Assembly: GCA_003213255.1 (NCBI GenBank)
Contig: QCNI01000016.1
Coordinates: 1 to 36,391, forward strand
Source of the DNA: Prochlorococcus sp. AG-424-P16
GTDB lineage: Bacteria; Cyanobacteriota; Cyanobacteriia; PCC-6307; Cyanobiaceae
DNA length: 36,391 nt
Direction of reading: 5' to 3'
This document shows, in pieces, positions 8,424 to 16,669 of this stretch. The translations under genes and the position numbers were made by a program. The notes beneath the pieces were generated by a model. It saw only the letters and a list, made by a program, of their open reading frames with translations. It had not been told where the DNA came from and did not search any database. Position 1 is the first letter of the stretch, and each line of letters starts with the position of its first letter.

Positions 8424-10202
8424 TTATTTTTTTATTGGAATTTTATAAATTTTTGATATGAACTTCTTCCATAAATAAGCTGCATTCCCACTAGATAATT
8501 CAGATTCCTTGTTATCGTCGTAACCTATCCAGATCCCCGTTGTAAGGTTATCAATGGAACCAATAAACCAGAGATCTTTATTTCCATCAGATGTTCCTGT
8601 TTTCCCATAAATTTTCTTTCCTTTTATAGAGGCTGCTTTTGAAGTGCCTTCTTTTACTGATTTTTCAAGAAGTTTATTTATTTTCTTGTTTATTTTTAAA
8701 TCTAATATTTTCTTGGAAATAGATTTGTTTTCCCAAATAGATTTATCATTTAATGATTCTATTTTTTCTAAGATTTCAGGCCTTTGAATCTTCCCATTAT
8801 TGTTTATTGCAGAATATGCATTTGTAATGTTTAAAAGATTATCTCCGTAGGCGCCAATAGCTAGTGATGGGAATTCCTCAAACTTTTGCTCATAACCTAG
8901 TCCAAATGAATTCGCTAAATTAATAATATTTTTTAAACCGATTTTTTTTGTTATTGATATTGGAACGATATTTGATGAACTTTTAAATGATTCAATCAAA
9001 GATATTGAACCTCTATAGTCCTCTGAAAAATTTTTTGGGCAATAACTTTCCCAGCATCTTGGTAAGTCTTCAAATTTATCTCTTAATTTTATTCCATCTA
9101 TTAATGCAGCAGCATAAGGAATTATTTTAAAAGTAGAACCTAAAGGTCTTACAGATTTAATGACTCTATTATATTCGTTAATTGATGGATTTTTGCTTGT
9201 TATCATTGTCCTGATTAGTCCGGTGTTTGATTCAATTGATAACAAAGCAAACTCAAGTTCTTTAGGACCAGCATATCTTGATACTTTTTGGGCTTTTTCT
9301 TGCCAATCTTTGTTGATAGAAGATTTAATTCTTAAAAATTTATAATCATTTTTATCTCCAATTTTTTTATCTGTTTCCTTAAGAATAAAATTTATTAATA
9401 ATTTATCGTCTAAAAAATTATCAGTTTTTTGATAATTTAAATTTATTTTCTCTTTAATAGCCTTATTCTTATTTGCGAGAGAAATATATCCATCAATATA
9501 CATTGATTCAAGGACTTTATTTCTATTTTTAATAGCTAGTTCTATATTTTGATAGGGAGAATAAATTGATGGAGCTGGAGCTAATCCTGCAATTAGTGCG
9601 ATCTCTGATAATGTCAATTCTTCTATAAGTTTTCCAAAATAAACTTGGGAAGCTTCATTAACCCCGAATGCTCCTGAACCTAAATAAATATTATTTAAAT
9701 ATAATTTTAAAATTTGATTCTTGTCATATCTAAGTTCAAGTATGAGTGATATAAATATTTCTTTGATTTTTCTTTGAAAACTTACATCATTATTTAGAAA
9801 AAGTAATCTGGCAACTTGTTGCGTAATAGTACTTCCTCCTTCTTTAAGATAACCACTTCTAATATTTTGAATAAGAGCACGTGAAATACTTTTTAAATCT
9901 ATTCCATTATGTTTATAGAATATTTTATCCTCCGAAGATATAAAAGAATGTTTAAGAAAAAATGGAATTTTATGTTTACTATTATGTATTTCAAATTTGC
10001 GACTTAATTTGCTTAGTATCTTATTATCAGAAGATGATATTACATAGGAATAATTGGTTACCCCAGACCTTTTCTTTTTAGATACATCAAATTTTAATGT
10101 AGTAAATATTAGACTAAAAATATAAAGAGATATTCCAGAAAAAATTAAAATTGGAATTATTAAAACAAAAGATTTGGATTTAATCTTTTGCACCTTAAGC
10201 AA
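8424..10202 (-). CDS. Class A penicillin-binding protein (bifunctional peptidoglycan synthase)
   Basis: A 592-residue protein with one N-terminal membrane anchor (about residues 11-35). The GT51 glycosyltransferase domain has SSEDKIFYKHNGID with catalytic E91 and GGSTITQQVARLLF near 122. The transpeptidase domain has all three penicillin-binding motifs: S356-T-F-K359, S409-S-N411 and K534-T-G-T537. It polymerises lipid II and crosslinks the wall in the periplasm. It ends about 55 residues after the KTG motif, so it lacks the long C-terminal extensions of some relatives. Its ATG overlaps the last 8 bases of chlG, so the two are probably translated from one mRNA. PBP1A versus 1B/1C assignment is not resolved. 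Confidence 0.93.
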   Translation of the reverse strand: MLKVQKIKSKSFVLIIPILIFSGISLYIFSLIFTTLKFDVSKKKRSGVTNYSYVISSSDNKILSKLSRKFEIHNSKHKIPFFLKHSFISSEDKIFYKHNGIDLKSISRALIQNIRSGYLKEGGSTITQQVARLLFLNNDVSFQRKIKEIFISLILELRYDKNQILKLYLNNIYLGSGAFGVNEASQVYFGKLIEELTLSEIALIAGLAPAPSIYSPYQNIELAIKNRNKVLESMYIDGYISLANKNKAIKEKINLNYQKTDNFLDDKLLINFILKETDKKIGDKNDYKFLRIKSSINKDWQEKAQKVSRYAGPKELEFALLSIESNTGLIRTMITSKNPSINEYNRVIKSVRPLGSTFKIIPYAAALIDGIKLRDKFEDLPRCWESYCPKNFSEDYRGSISLIESFKSSSNIVPISITKKIGLKNIINLANSFGLGYEQKFEEFPSLAIGAYGDNLLNITNAYSAINNNGKIQRPEILEKIESLNDKSIWENKSISKKILDLKINKKINKLLEKSVKEGTSKAASIKGKKIYGKTGTSDGNKDLWFIGSIDNLTTGIWIGYDDNKESELSSGNAAYLWKKFISKIYKIPIKK

Positions 10203-11142
10203 CTAAAAAACTATGTCCTATCGCTAAAGCTGTAACCAACATTCCAGTTATAAGGAAAGGTTGTGCACTTGCCTGATATTTAACATCAAACTTTAAAGGA
10301 TCTCTCAGTAACCACATATCTTGAAATGTAATTTGTGGAATTATCAATAAAACCAAAATTACGGATGCCAAATTTTGACCAATGATGATTAATACTACAA
10401 CCATTGCTAATTGAAAAATATCAATCAGTCCTGCACTAATTCTACTTGCATTTTTAATTCCAAATACTACTGGTAAAGAATTCAAGCCTAGTTTTGAGTC
10501 TCCTTCAACGCTTTTGAAATCATTAATAACAGCAATACCAAGTCCAGAGAGGCTATAGGCAAGCGTTAGTAAAGCCGTGACAACAGTTAATTTCCCAAAC
10601 AAAGCTTGTCCTGCCCACCAAGGTAAAGCTATATATGATGCGCCTAATGCATAATTTCCAAGCCAACCATTTTGCTTTAATTTAAGAGGTGGAGCAGAAT
10701 ATATATAACTAACAAAAGATCCTCCTAACGCTAAAAGTAGGACGGAGGGAAAGTTATGTTTAGCATATAAATCTAATAGAAAAGAAACTATTAGGCCTGC
10801 AATAAGTAATACCCAGATTTGAATTTTTACATCTTTAATTGAAATTTTACCAGAAGGAATAGGTCTATTTGGTTCGTTAATTGCATCAATTTCTTTATCA
10901 AAAAAATCATTTATGGTTTGGGTATAACCTGCCAAAAGTGGTCCACTCATTAACATACATGCGAGTGAAGCTAAAACATTGTTAAATGTCCATTCAAAAT
11001 TCCCGCTTGCAGCTGCTCCACAAATAACTCCCCATATCAAAGGGATCCACGTTATGGGTTTCATTAACTGTATACGGAGTTTCCATATACTTGATGTCTC
11101 AGAGGCACCCTTAATTCCTAATAGTTGTTTTGGATCATTCAC
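10195..11142 (-). CDS. chlG: Chlorophyll synthase ChlG
   Basis: A UbiA-superfamily prenyltransferase that esterifies (divinyl-)chlorophyllide with phytyl or geranylgeranyl diphosphate in the thylakoid membrane. The first Asp-rich motif is NDFFDKEIDAINEPNRPIP and the second is DFKSVEGDSKLGLNSLP, both characteristic of ChlG; about eight membrane helices follow the N-terminal QLLGIKGASE stretch. I place the start at GTG 11142 (MNDPKQLLGIKG, 315 residues) because it falls 7 bases after the stop of the upstream DUF2862 gene. The frame remains open to an ATG at 11220 (341 residues), but that would overlap the DUF2862 gene by 71 bases. It is followed by the penicillin-binding protein gene with an 8-base overlap. 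Confidence 0.95.
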   Translation of the reverse strand: MNDPKQLLGIKGASETSSIWKLRIQLMKPITWIPLIWGVICGAAASGNFEWTFNNVLASLACMLMSGPLLAGYTQTINDFFDKEIDAINEPNRPIPSGKISIKDVKIQIWVLLIAGLIVSFLLDLYAKHNFPSVLLLALGGSFVSYIYSAPPLKLKQNGWLGNYALGASYIALPWWAGQALFGKLTVVTALLTLAYSLSGLGIAVINDFKSVEGDSKLGLNSLPVVFGIKNASRISAGLIDIFQLAMVVVLIIIGQNLASVILVLLIIPQITFQDMWLLRDPLKFDVKYQASAQPFLITGMLVTALAIGHSFLVA

Positions 11143-11149
11143 TTTACTC

Positions 11150-11374
11150 TTAACCTTTCTCAATTTCTTCTGGGAAAAACCAATTTTGCTCACCATTCTG
11201 AAATTTTGCTGTGATTCCAATACTTCTGCCGTCGGTCATTTTGTAGCCTGTTATTACGGCTTTGGGATTCGAGGATATTTGATCGATTAATTTAGCTGGT
11301 AGTCTATCTTTTACTTTGTTAATGTTAATTTTGATTTTACTACCGATTTTAGGTAATAATTTTGTTTCAGCCAT
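11150..11374 (-). CDS. DUF2862 family protein, 74 residues
   Basis: A small soluble protein that I recognise as the cyanobacterial DUF2862 family. It has a basic N-terminal half (LLPKIGSKIKININKVKDRL) and a C-terminal half ending FQNGEQNWFFPEEIEKG, which suggests a small SH3-like beta barrel. The function is unknown. It is the first gene of a minus-strand unit with chlG and a penicillin-binding protein. The position immediately before chlG suggests co-expression with chlorophyll synthesis but does not prove a functional role. The ATG at 11374 is 59 bases from the divergent hisF start. Confidence 0.88.
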   Translation of the reverse strand: MAETKLLPKIGSKIKININKVKDRLPAKLIDQISSNPKAVITGYKMTDGRSIGITAKFQNGEQNWFFPEEIEKG

Positions 11375-11433
11375 AAGAGGTAAAATGGAAGCTATTATGC
11401 AAGATTAACAGCATTTGGACAATTTTTACTAAA

Positions 11434-12204
11434 ATGGTAGCTCTTCGTTTAATTCCTTGTTTAGATGTCGCTCATGGCAGAGTTGTTAAAGGTGTAAATT
11501 TTGTTAACTTGAGAGACTCTGGCGATCCTGTTGAATTGGCTTGTAGGTATTCTGATGAAGGTGCAGATGAATTAGTATTTTTAGATATTAGAGCTAGTGT
11601 AGAAAATAGAAATACACTAGTTGACCTTGTCTCTAGGACCGCAAAATCAGTAAAAATCCCATTTACAGTAGGTGGAGGAATAGATTCTGTTTCTTCAATT
11701 AATGATCTTTTAAGAGCTGGAGCGGACAAAGTGAGTTTGAATTCTTCTGCTGTTAGAAATCCAGATTTAATTTCTAAAAGTTCTAGAGAATTTGGTAATC
11801 AATGTATCGTAATAGCAATTGATGCTAAAAGAAAAGTTAATAAGACTGATGAATGGGAGGTATATGTGAAAGGAGGGAGGGAAAATACTGGAATAGATGT
11901 ATTAAGTTGGGCAAAGAAAGTTGAGGAGTTAGGTGCAGGGGAAATTTTGCTTACTTCAATGGATGGTGATGGCACGCAGAATGGATATGATTTACATCTG
12001 ACTGAATCTGTTAGCAATATTGTTAACATCCCAGTGATTGCTTCTGGAGGAGCGGGTTGTTTAGAAGATATCTATGATGTTTTCATTGAAGGCAGGGCAT
12101 CTGCAGCACTTTTAGCATCATTACTGCATGATCAGAAAATTTCTTTAAGAGAAATAAAGACTTTCCTCCTCGAAAAAAAACTTCCAATTAGACCATATGA
12201 ATAA
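11434..12204 (+). CDS. hisF: Imidazole glycerol phosphate synthase subunit HisF
   Basis: A 256-residue (beta-alpha)8-barrel cyclase of histidine biosynthesis. The N-terminal [17 protein letters not shown] carries the catalytic Asp near residue 11 and the phosphate-binding region. The central VIAIDAKR motif carries the second catalytic Asp near 130, and the C-terminal [12 protein letters not shown] is the second phosphate site. It takes ammonia from the HisH glutaminase and converts PRFAR to imidazole glycerol phosphate and AICAR. hisH and the other his genes are not in the window, as is common in cyanobacteria where his genes are dispersed. It overlaps the downstream menG frame by 8 bases. 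Confidence 0.98.
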   Translation: MVALRLIPCLDVAHGRVVKGVNFVNLRDSGDPVELACRYSDEGADELVFLDIRASVENRNTLVDLVSRTAKSVKIPFTVGGGIDSVSSINDLLRAGADKVSLNSSAVRNPDLISKSSREFGNQCIVIAIDAKRKVNKTDEWEVYVKGGRENTGIDVLSWAKKVEELGAGEILLTSMDGDGTQNGYDLHLTESVSNIVNIPVIASGGAGCLEDIYDVFIEGRASAALLASLLHDQKISLREIKTFLLEKKLPIRPYE

Positions 12205-12952
12205 AAAATTTAATTTAATACCAAAAAGAAATAAAGCTAAAAATTTAAAAATGAAATTCACAAAAACTATCGAAGTCAAAAATATATTTAATAAAATTTC
12301 TCCTAAATATGACTTTTTAAATAATCTATTAAGTTTTGGGCTGCACAGATTATGGAAAAGGAAATTAGTTAATTTATTGGAACCTTTAAGTGGTGAAGAT
12401 TGGGCTGATTTATGCTGTGGAACTGGAGATTTAGCATTCTTAATTTCTGAGAGAGTTAGTCCAAGGGGTTCAATTACTGGGATTGACAGTGCAGAGGATA
12501 TCGTAAATATTGCAAAAAAAAAATCAGAGCTTAAAAAAAATAAATTTATTAAGTGGGAAATTAAAGATGTATTAGAAATAAATGATTATTCAAAAAATTT
12601 TGATGGGATTTGCATGTCATATGGACTTAGAAACTTAAGTAATGTTGAAGAAGGAATAAAAAAAGTTTTTGATCTTTTAAAGGATAAGGGAAGGGCAGGA
12701 TTTTTGGATTTTAATCACACAACAAGAAATTCTTTATCCAATATTTTTCAGAAAATTTATTTGAGATTAATTGTAGTAACCATTTCGCGGCTTTTTAATT
12801 TAGGTCCAGAGTATGCATATATTGAGAAAAGTATTAGTAATTTTCCAAAGAAAAATGAGCTCATAAATATTGCTAAGGAAGTTGGATTTAAAAAAGCTGA
12901 ATATAGGACTATTTTGTGGGGGCAAATGGGAATTCTAATTTTAACTAAATAA
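12197..12952 (+). CDS. menG: UbiE/MenG-family methyltransferase (2-phytyl-1,4-naphthoquinone methyltransferase)
   Basis: A class I AdoMet methyltransferase with the UbiE/COQ5 signature: [20 protein letters not shown] near residue 29, motif [14 protein letters not shown] near 70, and the conserved [14 protein letters not shown] near 140. In cyanobacteria this enzyme performs the last methylation in phylloquinone synthesis for photosystem I. The longest frame (251 residues) starts at ATG 12197 inside hisF. An ATG at 12251 gives a 233-residue protein beginning [17 protein letters not shown], which starts nearer the family's conserved core, so the first 18 basic residues are uncertain. The substrate assignment is from the cyanobacterial context, since the family also serves ubiquinone and menaquinone pathways. 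Confidence 0.9.
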   Translation: MNKKFNLIPKRNKAKNLKMKFTKTIEVKNIFNKISPKYDFLNNLLSFGLHRLWKRKLVNLLEPLSGEDWADLCCGTGDLAFLISERVSPRGSITGIDSAEDIVNIAKKKSELKKNKFIKWEIKDVLEINDYSKNFDGICMSYGLRNLSNVEEGIKKVFDLLKDKGRAGFLDFNHTTRNSLSNIFQKIYLRLIVVTISRLFNLGPEYAYIEKSISNFPKKNELINIAKEVGFKKAEYRTILWGQMGILILTK

Positions 12953-12957
12953 AGAAT

Positions 12958-13443
12958 TTAGTTTTTTATTTTTCTCCAACAAAAAGAACACTTTCCCCAT
13001 CTTTTAATTTCGCCCTCAGGAGTAGGGGAATTGCAAAGAGTACAAATGCACATATTATTTTGATTGATTCTGCTTGGATGCTTTGCCCAAACTTCCTTTG
13101 CATTAGTAGCTTTGATATTTTTATTTTTAATTTCATAATTTTGTATTATTTTTATTTCATTCAAAGTTACTCCAATTTTCTCGATTCTTTCTTTTAATTT
13201 ATGTTTGTTATAGATTAAAGCTTGGCGCCACTGTGGATGATTGACTGCAATTGTAAGTATTTTTTTTTCAACATTTAATGGTTTGCATTCTTGAAATAGT
13301 TCTAGGCCGATTAAGTTCTTCCAGTTTTCGTTGATTTTAGAGAGTTTATCTAAGTCTCCGCAGGATTTTTTGAAATTATCAAGACAATTTTTTAATGGAT
13401 GAGGATTCCTTCTATTCACTATTGGCAAATACTTTTTGTCCAA
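12958..13443 (-). CDS. DUF721/DciA-like protein with C-terminal zinc ribbon
   Basis: A 161-residue protein. The N-terminal ~100 residues match the DUF721 (DciA) pattern, with W41xxLIG followed by PLNVEKKILTIAVNHPQWRQ, the conserved beta-strand block ending in the W-x-x-x-L segment. DciA-type proteins load the replicative helicase DnaB in bacteria without DnaC. The C-terminal 30 residues carry C132-x-C134-x2-C137 and C152-x2-C155, a probable zinc ribbon that classical DciA proteins I know of lack. A role in replication is inferred from the family. It is divergent from birA (75 bp) and converges on menG with 5 bp between stops. Confidence 0.75.
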   Translation of the reverse strand: MDKKYLPIVNRRNPHPLKNCLDNFKKSCGDLDKLSKINENWKNLIGLELFQECKPLNVEKKILTIAVNHPQWRQALIYNKHKLKERIEKIGVTLNEIKIIQNYEIKNKNIKATNAKEVWAKHPSRINQNNMCICTLCNSPTPEGEIKRWGKCSFCWRKIKN

Positions 13444-13518
13444 TTTGTAAAATTTACTTATTAAGACTAAAGTTAATCTAATCTTTTAAAAGATGCTCGT
13501 TGTTTTAATAAAGAATTT

Positions 13519-14268
13519 GTGAAAGTTATTGGACCTGCAGCTAAGACAGTTTTTTATTTAAAAAAAATTCAGGGGCAATATCCAACCTGGACACTTCATT
13601 ACAAAATAAAATGTAAAAGTACCGAAGATGAGCTGACAAACTTGCTTGGATATTCTGAAATAAAGAAAAACCAGCCAGTAGCGATAATCGCAAGAGAACA
13701 GTTCTCAGGTTTTGGCCAAAATTCAAAAACTTGGATTTCTCCTAAAGGCGGGATTTGGTTAAGTGCAGCTTACCCAATATTTTCAAAGGAATTTGAATGT
13801 CAAATATTTAATTTGTCTTTAGGTATTAAGTTATGTGAAATGCTTAGACAAGAGAATATAAAGGTTTGTTTGAAATGGCCAAACGATATTTTTTTTGGTT
13901 CAAAAAAGTTGATTGGATTTTTACCAAGGGTAATAACAAGAGGCAAAAAAATTATCTTTGTAAGATTAGGACTTGGCATGAATTTTTTAAATTTCACTCC
14001 ATCAGAAGGTATTTCATTATCAAAAGTACTTCAAACTAAGAATATTAATCAATATTATTGGACAGCAAAAGTTCTCAAGGCTTTTTATGATTCAATTGAA
14101 TGTAACAAGAAAAAAGAATATGTAATTAAATCTGCAAATAAGTTTCTTACTAAAAGTTTTTTACCTAGTGGATATTGTCCTGATTCATGGAAAATTAAAG
14201 ATATTGATTCGAATGGGAATTTAAGAATTGAAAATGAAACTCAAATGAAGGTAATTAGTAGGTTTTGA
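13519..14268 (+). CDS. birA: Biotin--[acetyl-CoA-carboxylase] ligase
   Basis: A 249-residue biotin protein ligase without the N-terminal DNA-binding domain of E. coli BirA, so probably not a repressor. The biotinyl-AMP-binding loop is divergent (EQFSGFGQNSKTWISPKGG, where the family has GRGRRGR-type sequence), while KWPNDIFFGSKKLIGFLP is well conserved and carries the catalytic lysines. It attaches biotin to the biotin carboxyl carrier protein for fatty-acid synthesis. The start is GTG. The loop change is worth noting but the surrounding fold motifs are present, so I consider it functional. It converges on an ABC ATPase gene with 2 bp between stops. Confidence 0.88.
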   Translation: MKVIGPAAKTVFYLKKIQGQYPTWTLHYKIKCKSTEDELTNLLGYSEIKKNQPVAIIAREQFSGFGQNSKTWISPKGGIWLSAAYPIFSKEFECQIFNLSLGIKLCEMLRQENIKVCLKWPNDIFFGSKKLIGFLPRVITRGKKIIFVRLGLGMNFLNFTPSEGISLSKVLQTKNINQYYWTAKVLKAFYDSIECNKKKEYVIKSANKFLTKSFLPSGYCPDSWKIKDIDSNGNLRIENETQMKVISRF

Positions 14269-14270
14269 AT

Positions 14271-14957
14271 TTAATTAACTTTTAATTCAACTATTCTTCC
14301 ATCCTTAAATTTGGCTATTTTTTTTGCGCGATTTGCTACTTCATCTTCATGCGTAACTAAAACTATAGTTATTCCAGATTGATGCAGTTTGTCAAAAAGA
14401 TCTAATACATCTTCAGTGGTTTTTGAATCTAGTGCTCCAGTAGGTTCGTCTGCTAACAAAATTGCGGGGTTATTGATAATAGCCCTCGCAATAGCAACTC
14501 GTTGTTGTTGACCTCCGGATAATTGGTTTGGGCGATTATTCATTCTTTCTGAAAGACCAACTTTTTTTAAGGCATTCTTACCTCGAACTAATCTTTGCTC
14601 AGGCTCAATACCAGCATAAATCATTGGCAAGATTACGTTTTCAAGTGCAGTTGCATCTGAAAGAAGATGAAATTGTTGAAAAACGAAACCTAATTTTTGG
14701 TTACGTATTTCGGCTAACTCATCATCAGATAAATTCTCAACAGGGATATCATTTAACTTGTAAACACCTTCAGATGGTCTATCTAGACATCCAATAATAT
14801 TCATGGCTGTACTTTTGCCTGAGCCACTAGCTCCCATTACTGCTAAATAATCACCTTTATAAATTTCTAAATTTATGCTGTCTAAGGCTTTAACAGTTAG
14901 ATCATCTTTCCCATATGTTTTAGATATTTTTTCTAAACTTGCGACTTTCTTAGACAT
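14271..14957 (-). CDS. ABC transporter ATP-binding protein, MacB/LolD/DevA type
   Basis: A 228-residue nucleotide-binding protein. Walker A is GASGSGKST near residue 40, the Q-loop is GFVFQQFHLL, the signature is LSGGQQQRVAIARA near 145, and Walker B is ILLADEPTGALDS. The set is typical of the MacB/LolD/DevA subfamily, which powers mechanotransmission exporters of lipoproteins, glycolipids or peptides. No FtsX-like permease or membrane-fusion protein lies next to it; ndhB precedes it on the same strand by 16 bases. The subfamily is clear but the substrate is unknown, and its partner must be encoded elsewhere. Confidence 0.92.
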   Translation of the reverse strand: MSKKVASLEKISKTYGKDDLTVKALDSINLEIYKGDYLAVMGASGSGKSTAMNIIGCLDRPSEGVYKLNDIPVENLSDDELAEIRNQKLGFVFQQFHLLSDATALENVILPMIYAGIEPEQRLVRGKNALKKVGLSERMNNRPNQLSGGQQQRVAIARAIINNPAILLADEPTGALDSKTTEDVLDLFDKLHQSGITIVLVTHEDEVANRAKKIAKFKDGRIVELKVN

Positions 14958-14973
14958 TTATTGAAAAATTCTT

Positions 14974-16494
14974 CTAGGAAATATTATTCGCTGCAGCAAT
15001 AACATCTTGTAAAAAAGGAGTTTCTGAAATTGCTGTGTTAGCTAATTTAAAAAGAGGATTAGAGAGGATTCCTCCAAGAGCAGTTACCGCAACGCAAGTA
15101 TAAAGTGCAATTCTCAAGGGAGGTAATCCTACAATTCCCCAATTAATTTCAGGATATGTTTTGACTATTTCAGACGCTTCCTGTGGTTCTTTAACCACCA
15201 TCATTTTGATCACTGAAATATAGTAATAAATGGATATAACTGAAGTTACTAATCCAACGATTACTAATAGATACTGATGATTTGCCCAACCTGCAAAGAA
15301 CAAATAAATCTTTCCAAAAAATCCTAACATTGGAGGTAAACCTCCAAGAGATAGAAGACAAAGGCTTAAGCCTAATGTAATGAGAGGATCTTTTTGGTAA
15401 AGTCCTGAGTAATCAAGAATCCTATCCGAACCAGTTCTTAATGAGAAAAGTATTACACATGAAAATGCACCCAAATTCATAAACAAATATGCTGCCAAAT
15501 ATAAAACAGCAGCTGATAACCCATCTTGTGTTCCAGATACTATTCCAATCATTACAAAACCTGCTTGACCAATAGAACTGTAAGCTAGCATCCTTTTCAT
15601 TGAGGTTTGAGCTAGAGCTACAACATTTCCTAGAGCCATGCTCAAAATGGCTAAAATGGTAAATAAAAGTTTCCATTCCTCATCGAAAGAAGAGAAAGTA
15701 GTGCTTAATATTCTTGTTGCGAATGCAAACCCTGCTGTTTTCGAACCAACAGATAAAAAAGCAACTACAGGTGTAGGTGATCCCTCATACACATCAGGAG
15801 TCCATTGATGAAAAGGAACAGCAGCTATTTTAAATGCAACAGTTGATAAAACAAATACAAGAGCTAAAGAGGTAATGAATGAAGGCTTATTGATAATCTC
15901 TAACCCAATTGTTGTTAGGTTTGTTGAACCACTTAATCCATAAAGAAAAGAGGAGCCATACAAATAGACTGCAGCAGCAGCTGAACCAACAAGTAAGTAT
16001 TTTAAAGCTGCTTCTGAACTTCTTGGATCTCTTTTGAGATAACCAGAAAGTAAATAGCTCGCTACTGATAGAGTCTCAAGAGATATAAATACACTAATAA
16101 GGTCAGTAGATCCACACAGAAGCATTGCCCCAAGAGTTGCCGAAAGAACTATCGCTGCGAACTCTCCAATAGGGCTTCCACTTTGCTCTGTATAACGCCA
16201 GCTTATGAGTAAAGAAACTAAAGTTGATAAAGCTATTATTGCTCTAAATGCTATCGCTAAATTATCTGAATTAAAGGAACCAAGGAATGCGCTTTCCACC
16301 GGATTATTCCATTGCAAAGCCAAACTAAGAAGTGAGCTCCCAATAGATAAATAGCAAATTGTTGGTGCCCATTTTGATGCAGTTTTTTCTCCAGCTAAAT
16401 CTACAAGAAGTGTTCCAACAATACCTAGCAAAATAAAAGCCTCTGGAATTATAGCTTGAGCATTTAAATTAATTGTAAAGATTTCGTTGGGCAC
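14974..16494 (-). CDS. ndhB: NAD(P)H-quinone oxidoreductase subunit 2 (NdhB)
   Basis: A 506-residue polytopic membrane protein with about 14 helices and the proton-translocating antiporter-like core, including [15 protein letters not shown] and [19 protein letters not shown], the conserved Lys-bearing segments of NuoN/NdhB. NdhB is a core membrane subunit of the thylakoid NDH-1 complex, which serves respiration, cyclic electron flow and CO2 uptake. The start is GTG at 16494, giving [19 protein letters not shown], the usual N-terminal region. It is divergent from topA across a 175-base gap and is followed on the same strand by the MacB-type ATPase. Confidence 0.97.
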   Translation of the reverse strand: MPNEIFTINLNAQAIIPEAFILLGIVGTLLVDLAGEKTASKWAPTICYLSIGSSLLSLALQWNNPVESAFLGSFNSDNLAIAFRAIIALSTLVSLLISWRYTEQSGSPIGEFAAIVLSATLGAMLLCGSTDLISVFISLETLSVASYLLSGYLKRDPRSSEAALKYLLVGSAAAAVYLYGSSFLYGLSGSTNLTTIGLEIINKPSFITSLALVFVLSTVAFKIAAVPFHQWTPDVYEGSPTPVVAFLSVGSKTAGFAFATRILSTTFSSFDEEWKLLFTILAILSMALGNVVALAQTSMKRMLAYSSIGQAGFVMIGIVSGTQDGLSAAVLYLAAYLFMNLGAFSCVILFSLRTGSDRILDYSGLYQKDPLITLGLSLCLLSLGGLPPMLGFFGKIYLFFAGWANHQYLLVIVGLVTSVISIYYYISVIKMMVVKEPQEASEIVKTYPEINWGIVGLPPLRIALYTCVAVTALGGILSNPLFKLANTAISETPFLQDVIAAANNIS

Positions 16495-16558
16495 TTTATT
16501 AAATTGGATTAAATTAGATGTTTGATTGTAAGGGTCTAAGAGTTAATCTTAACTTGAT

Positions 16559-16564
16559 TATAAT
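16559..16564 (+). promoter_or_regulatory. Candidate -10 element upstream of topA
   Basis: A perfect TATAAT lies about 105 bases before the topA start, inside the 175-base divergent gap with ndhB. No matching -35 hexamer is seen 16-18 bases upstream; instead the short inverted repeat GTTAA-TC-TTAAC (16542-16553) occupies the spacer. It is plausible as a topA promoter, but a single hexamer in AT-rich sequence is weak evidence. Confidence 0.3.
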
Positions 16565-16669
16565 TTGTGGGTATGATTTTTGAAATTTTCAGAAGAAATT
16601 ACTTGAAAAAGCTTCAAATAATCATAATATGCCTTAACTGAACAAAAACACCAATTTTTGAAATAAACC

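Noticed and set aside
11142..11220. N-terminal extension of ChlG from ATG 11220
   Set aside because: It would overlap the DUF2862 gene by 71 bases, and the extra basic residues are not part of the ChlG core. GTG 11142 fits the spacing better.
13481..13494. Perfect 14-base palindrome ATCTTTTAAAAGAT upstream of birA
   Set aside because: With this AT content, several palindromes of that length are expected by chance in 36 kb. No second copy or family link supports an operator.
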